Shown here in pieces: positions 16,686 to 20,174 of a DNA stretch of 20,174 bases. The stretch spans positions 1-20,174 of the forward strand of contig CABVRQ010000072.1 of NCBI GenBank assembly GCA_902500695.1, read 5' to 3'. Position 1 is the stretch's first letter; the number at the start of each line of letters is the position of its first letter. The stretch comes from an uncultured Nitrospira sp. Lineage in GTDB: Bacteria; Nitrospirota; Nitrospiria; Nitrospirales; UBA8639. The notes beneath the pieces are model-generated. The model did not search any database and had not been told where the DNA came from. It was given only the letters and a program-made list of their open reading frames with translations. The position numbers were made by a program, and so were the translations under genes.

Positions 16686-16807
16686 ATGATGTGGTAACCT
16701 CAATGCTGTTAAATCAGATTACCTGCCGGTTCGGGTGATGGACGCTGTTGCACGGGTGGTATTCTGAGGGCACATGGTCAAAGGGATACGGGAATCCATT
16801 GCCGGCA

Positions 16808-16874
16808 AGCCATATTGAACAGGGGTGAGCGCGATGTTTGATCTTGTCCGAATATGGCTGGTCCCCACCATATT
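16808..16874. repeat. Overlapping inverted repeats upstream of the phosphatase gene
   Basis: AGCCATATT (16808-16816) is the exact reverse complement of AATATGGCT (16851-16859). AATATGG (16851-16857) can also pair with CCATATT at 16868-16874 across a 10-base loop. The shared middle arm could pair with either side. The repeats lie upstream of the candidate promoter at 16899-16928, so an operator is more likely than an attenuator. The rest of the 490-base divergent gap shows no gene. Confidence 0.4.
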
Positions 16875-16898
16875 AAGAGCCAGGATTCGGGAAAACCT

Positions 16899-16928
16899 GT
16901 GTCACCAAAACAAGAAGTTCAGTATACT
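16899..16928 (+). promoter_or_regulatory. Candidate sigma-70 promoter of the phosphatase gene
   Basis: GTGTCA (16899-16904) and TATACT (16923-16928) are separated by 18 bases. Transcription would start near 16935, about 40 bases before the ATG and 25 before its ribosome binding site. Confidence 0.45.
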
Positions 16929-16974
16929 CCCGGGAGGAAAAACGGGGTACAAAAACCGCAGGAGAGAGTAACTG

Positions 16975-17772
16975 ATGGATAAAGACTTGCACGATAATCA
17001 ACTGACTCAATTGTTGCAAACGGCTGTCGATGCCGCCCACGTTGCAGCAGTTCCGATTCGAGCCTATTTTGAAAGGCAGAATCTCCGTATCACAGAAAAA
17101 AGCGATGGTTCGCCCGTCACTCAAGCCGATCAGGAGGGTGAAGCCCTCATCCGGTCTCACTTGCTGTCCAATGCCCAAATTGGACCTCTTGATATTCTCG
17201 GTGAAGAAGAAGGGTTACAGGGGACGGGAACAAGATGGCAATGGATCGTGGACCCTATTGATGGAACACGATCCTTTATTCATGGGATCCCGTTATTCGG
17301 CACCATTATCGCCTTGGTTGACAGTCGGGAAAACATTCCTGTCCTTGGAGTGATTCATCTTCCCATGCTCGGGATCACCTATGCTGCGGCCAGGGGGCAA
17401 GGGACCACCTGCCAGGGAAAAGCCCTGCATCTTCCTGAAGACCTGCCGATTGAACAAGCCATTATTGGGGTTGGCGATTTTGCTCAGTTTTCCAGTATAC
17501 AACGGGAGGCGGATTACCATCACCTGTTAAGCCTGTCCGGGTATGTGCGAGGGTACACGGATTGTTTTGGCCATGGACTCGTGATCAGTGGAGCCCTTGG
17601 CGCAATGGTGGATCCAGCCTTGAACCCGTGGGATATCCTGGCTACCCAGGTGCTCATTGAGGAGGCTGGAGGGGCGGCAATGCTTCGTCCCTCGAAGATC
17701 TCCGGAAAGGTTGATGCCTTATTTGGGAATCGTTCACTCGTTCAACATCTTGGGCAGGAACTCTCCTTTTAA
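16975..17772 (+). CDS. Inositol-monophosphatase-superfamily phosphatase, HisN-like histidinol-phosphatase candidate
   Basis: A 265-residue metal-dependent phosphomonoesterase, normal in length. The magnesium-binding residues of the superfamily are present: E77 in GEEEG, D93 and D96 in VDPIDGTRS (92-100), and D220 in NPWD (217-220). The wording around these motifs (SDGSPVTQAD, DPIDGTRSFIHGIPLFGT, DCFGHGLVISGALG) is closer to HisN-type histidinol-phosphatases than to SuhB or CysQ as I recall these families. Such an enzyme would remove phosphate from L-histidinol phosphate in histidine synthesis. Substrates in this superfamily are hard to tell by eye; inositol-1-phosphate or 3'-phosphoadenosine nucleotides remain possible. 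A good Shine-Dalgarno sequence (AGGAGAG, 16960-16966) supports the ATG. It is divergent from the CYTH-CHAD gene and has no other histidine gene beside it. Confidence 0.85.
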   Translation: MDKDLHDNQLTQLLQTAVDAAHVAAVPIRAYFERQNLRITEKSDGSPVTQADQEGEALIRSHLLSNAQIGPLDILGEEEGLQGTGTRWQWIVDPIDGTRSFIHGIPLFGTIIALVDSRENIPVLGVIHLPMLGITYAAARGQGTTCQGKALHLPEDLPIEQAIIGVGDFAQFSSIQREADYHHLLSLSGYVRGYTDCFGHGLVISGALGAMVDPALNPWDILATQVLIEEAGGAAMLRPSKISGKVDALFGNRSLVQHLGQELSF

Positions 17773-17891
17773 AGTTCTTGGGGTTTTGCCGGCAGGTGCT
17801 TTATTTTCGGTGAGCATTTCCGACCTTCTATATCGGGCATTCATCTTACGAATGCCTCCGGTTTTTCGAACCCTTCCCCACAAAGTTGAGA

Positions 17892-17920
17892 TTTACCCGT
17901 TTGTAACATTCCCATAACGG
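17892..17920 (+). promoter_or_regulatory. Weak PHO-box-like triple repeat upstream of the regulator remnant and ppx
   Basis: TTTACCC (17892-17898), GTAACAT (17903-17909) and ATAACGG (17914-17920) share a TWAC core at an exact 11-base period. Only the middle unit matches fully. It lies about 530 bases before ppx. A TTGACA (17957-17962) with a poor -10 (TATGTC, 17980-17985) follows. Confidence 0.4.
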
Positions 17921-18043
17921 GTAGGAAATGGTTGTCAGGTACCGTTTCCAAAAGGCTTGACACCAGACGTGCACATTTTTATGTCTGATCGGGATTTGTC
18001 CATGGGGGAATGAACAGATTATCCGGGAGTGTCACGTGATCCT

Positions 18044-18354
18044 ATGGGGGATCTAGTTCTTGCTTCAGAAATCTTTCGTGTGGTTTTTCGAATGTAATCA
18101 GTCTTTCTCCCACGCATTGAATTCTGGTTATTGGAACAATTGCTTGGTAGCGAGGGCAGATTTTTGGAACGCCAGGATCTCTTGTACCTCGTCTGGGGAT
18201 CGCAAGTCTCTGTCGAAGTTCGGACCGTAGATTATCCTATAGTCCGATTCCGCAAAAACGGCAGGGATTGAGCGATCAGAGTCCGACTATTGAAACTCTC
18301 AGGGGTGTGGGGTATCGTATCAATATTATTGATGATTTTTCTGTCCCCTCCTGA
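18044..18354 (+). pseudogene. Broken PhoB/OmpR-type winged-helix domain (response-regulator remnant)
   Basis: One frame from 18044 reads DLVLASEIFRVVFRM, then a TAA (18095-18097), then PRIEFWLLEQLL, GRFLERQDLLYLVWG and VEVRTVDYPIVRFRK. After a frame change in the A run at 18254-18258 it resumes as TIETLRGVGYRI and ends at TGA 18352-18354. These pieces are, in order, the landmarks of an OmpR/PhoB DNA-binding domain (compare PhoB here: VKEFDLL, GRVLNRD, TVWG, RTVDVHIRRLR, VKGVGYRFE). Adding one A to the run restores the frame, so one stop and one single-base deletion explain the damage to this domain. No receiver domain is recognisable upstream; GLTPDVHIF near 17954 is at best a faint trace. 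The remnant is not a recent copy of the phoB in this window, as its residues differ widely. The rest of the gap 17773-18453 shows no gene. Confidence 0.75.
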
Positions 18355-18453
18355 AGATTTCTTTCTTACAACATTCGATGCCTTTTGTGACCACGGAACC
18401 GTTGTGGTCATGGAAGGGGAGAACCGAATCCATTTTTGAAGGAAGTGAACTCT

Positions 18454-20010
18454 ATGCAACGCCTTGCGGTTATTGATATCGGAACCAATTCTATTCACAT
18501 GGTACTGGCTGAAATAGACAAGGGATTTTCGTACAAGATTGTCGATCGTATTAAGGAAATGGCCCGATTGGGCGACGGGACCTTTACGTCTCATCGACTG
18601 TCCCCGGAGGCTATGGATCGTGGGTTGACGGTCTTAAAACGTTTTTCCATGCTGGCAACGAACAAGGGATTTGATCTCATACTTCCGACCGCCACCAGTG
18701 CGGTCCGTGAGGCCAAAAATGGAGGAGATTTTCTGAAGCTCGTTCGCAAAGAGCTTGGTCTCAGAGTGCGCGTTATCACTGGAGAGGAAGAAGCGCGTCT
18801 GATCTATTTAGGTGTGAGAAATAGTATGGATCTCTCAAAGTTCCCGGCCATGATTGTGGATATTGGTGGTGGATCCGTGGAATTGATGGCTTGTACGCAA
18901 AAGCGATTACAGTTTGTGCGAAGTCTTAAATTGGGTGCAATCCGGTTAAAGGATCAATTTCTCAAATCCGATCCTCCCGATAAAAAAATGATTCAGCGCG
19001 TCGAGCGTCTCGTGAGCCAGACTCTGAAGAAATCCTTGTCGAAGAAACGCTTCACTCACTGTCAGCAACTGGTGGCCACATCGGGTATGGCAGGGAATCT
19101 CGCTGAAATTATTTATTTGGCACGAACCGGGCGCCCCCTGCCACAAATCGACATGGCCACAATCGAAATAGATGAAGTCAGGGAGGTTGAAGGACTCCTT
19201 AGAACAAAAGATACGCAGACACGATTAAAAATTCCAGGTTTGGATCCCCGACGAGTAGATACGCTCTATCCCGGCGTCCTGATGTTGCGGCTGCTGATGG
19301 AGCGTCTCGGGGTTAAACAGGTGCGTCTCAGTGATAAGGCGATTCGGGAAGGCGTGATTTATGATTTCATCCAACAACATCAAGAAGGATTACGGGCGGA
19401 ACAGGAAATTCCTCATGTCCGACGCCGCCAAGTCTTATTGTTAGCCAGGCGATATCAGTATGCAAAAGTGCATGCGCATCATGTCGCGAAGTTAGCATTA
19501 AGTTTGTTCGACCAGACCCGGTCCATGCATCATTTTGGAGAAAAAGAGCGGGAATGGTTGGAATATGCGGCTTTACTTCATGACATCGGGCATCATATCC
19601 GTGAGAATAAACATCATAAACATACCTACTATTTGATAACCCATGCTGATCTTCCCGGGTTTTCTTCTGAGGAATTAAGTATTATCTCCAATGTGGCGCG
19701 GTACCATCGACGTGGTCAACCAAATCCCAAACATAAGGGATATCGGCTCTTGGATCGCGATCAGAGACGGGTTGTATCCAGTCTTAGTGCTATTTTACGA
19801 ATTGCAGATGGCTTGGATCGCAGTCACTTTTCGGTCGTCAAGAAAATTCATATTGAACCTGGCGAATCTCTGTGCCTGCACGTGTCTTTCCGGTACGACC
19901 CGGAATTGGAATTGTGGACGACCGAGCGGCGAAAAAAGTTTTTTGAGAAATTTTTTCATTGTCGAATTGCACTCAAAGCTGCAGGGGTGGCATCAAAAAA
20001 TGTAGCATAA
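18454..20010 (+). CDS. ppx: Ppx/GppA phosphatase with HD domain, likely exopolyphosphatase
   Basis: A 518-residue enzyme of the Ppx/GppA family, which removes terminal phosphates from polyphosphate (Ppx) or converts pppGpp to ppGpp (GppA). The N-terminal actin-like fold has the first phosphate loop VIDIGTNSIHM (7-17), the TATSAVREA motif (79-87), the catalytic-acid region ITGEEEARL (108-116) and the second loop VDIGGGSVEL (135-144). A C-terminal HD domain (about 335-500) has H343, H376-D377 in LLHDIGHH and D452 in ADGLDRSHF. Length matches E. coli Ppx (513). An in-frame TTG at 18436 exists, but the ATG at 18454 is better placed after GAAGGAAG. Polyphosphate breakdown is favoured over GppA because ppk, the CHAD protein and the pst genes are near; sequence alone cannot separate the two activities. 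Confidence 0.9.
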   Translation: MQRLAVIDIGTNSIHMVLAEIDKGFSYKIVDRIKEMARLGDGTFTSHRLSPEAMDRGLTVLKRFSMLATNKGFDLILPTATSAVREAKNGGDFLKLVRKELGLRVRVITGEEEARLIYLGVRNSMDLSKFPAMIVDIGGGSVELMACTQKRLQFVRSLKLGAIRLKDQFLKSDPPDKKMIQRVERLVSQTLKKSLSKKRFTHCQQLVATSGMAGNLAEIIYLARTGRPLPQIDMATIEIDEVREVEGLLRTKDTQTRLKIPGLDPRRVDTLYPGVLMLRLLMERLGVKQVRLSDKAIREGVIYDFIQQHQEGLRAEQEIPHVRRRQVLLLARRYQYAKVHAHHVAKLALSLFDQTRSMHHFGEKEREWLEYAALLHDIGHHIRENKHHKHTYYLITHADLPGFSSEELSIISNVARYHRRGQPNPKHKGYRLLDRDQRRVVSSLSAILRIADGLDRSHFSVVKKIHIEPGESLCLHVSFRYDPELELWTTERRKKFFEKFFHCRIALKAAGVASKNVA

Positions 20011-20174
20011 CCAGGCACCTGTATCTGAAATAGCCTAGAATTAACCCGTTAAGTTGTGGAAGACTCCTTCCGTATCGCGTTTTCCCATGAGCATCGGGTA
20101 AATTAATCCTTATCGAGGGCATTGGCTTTCTTTCCTTGAGTTGGCGAGGGTTACGCGCAGATAATTTTCATCAA

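Noticed and set aside
16691..16723. GGTAACC and GATTACC units as another PHO box between the divergent genes
   Set aside because: The units are not at an 11-base step on either strand, unlike the accepted boxes.
17921..18013. Faint receiver-domain trace (GLTPDVHIF followed by an acidic stretch) in the same frame as the winged-helix remnant
   Set aside because: Spacing between the PD and the candidate phospho-aspartate is wrong and nothing else of the receiver is seen, so it was not annotated as part of the pseudogene.
20110..20174. Possible 3' end of a - strand gene at the right edge (about 20 open codons ending at TAA 20110-20112)
   Set aside because: Too short to distinguish from chance, and no recognisable motif.

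Overview
The window is a phosphate-homeostasis locus from a Gram-negative bacterium with roughly balanced base composition. It carries a nearly complete Pho regulon: the two-component pair PhoB-PhoR, the high-affinity phosphate ABC transporter PstSCAB and its regulator PhoU. Polyphosphate genes follow: polyphosphate kinase, a CYTH-CHAD protein and an exopolyphosphatase. The long form of PstC and PstA (768 and 543 residues, with large extra domains) and the overall gene style suggest a Nitrospirota member, perhaps a marine Nitrospira. That placement is an inference from general familiarity, not from any search.

Layout. Positions 179-3793 (+) hold a RecB-like/DEDD nuclease fusion, then phoB and phoR, closely spaced. 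Positions 3988-4299 hold a small unrecognised protein with a strong ribosome binding site. Positions 4377-11064 hold pstS, pstC, pstA, pstB and phoU on the + strand. Positions 11247-12314 hold a sugar-1-phosphate nucleotidyltransferase, followed by a 68-residue cysteine-containing small protein. On the - strand, 16485 down to 12746 holds a CYTH-CHAD gene followed by ppk. Divergent from it, 16975-17772 holds an inositol-monophosphatase-superfamily phosphatase resembling HisN histidinol-phosphatases. After about 680 bases without an intact gene, a Ppx/GppA phosphatase with an HD domain occupies 18454-20010.

Two things stand out. First, four intergenic stretches carry 7-base units repeated every 11 bases, the architecture of a PhoB binding site (PHO box). 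They precede the small gene at 3988, pstS, the nucleotidyltransferase, and the gap before ppx. They come in two flavours: a GTWACAT type and an E. coli-like CTGTCAT type. This suggests that the small unknown protein and the nucleotidyltransferase are PhoB targets. Second, the gap before ppx contains a clearly recognisable but broken PhoB/OmpR-type winged-helix domain. It has one stop codon and one single-base frameshift in an A run, so a second response regulator seems to have decayed there.

Together the genes would sense phosphate limitation (PhoR/PhoU/Pst), import phosphate (PstSCAB), store it as polyphosphate (Ppk, perhaps with the CHAD protein as a polyphosphate-binding partner) and release it again (Ppx). 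No tRNA, rRNA, CRISPR array or insertion sequence was seen.
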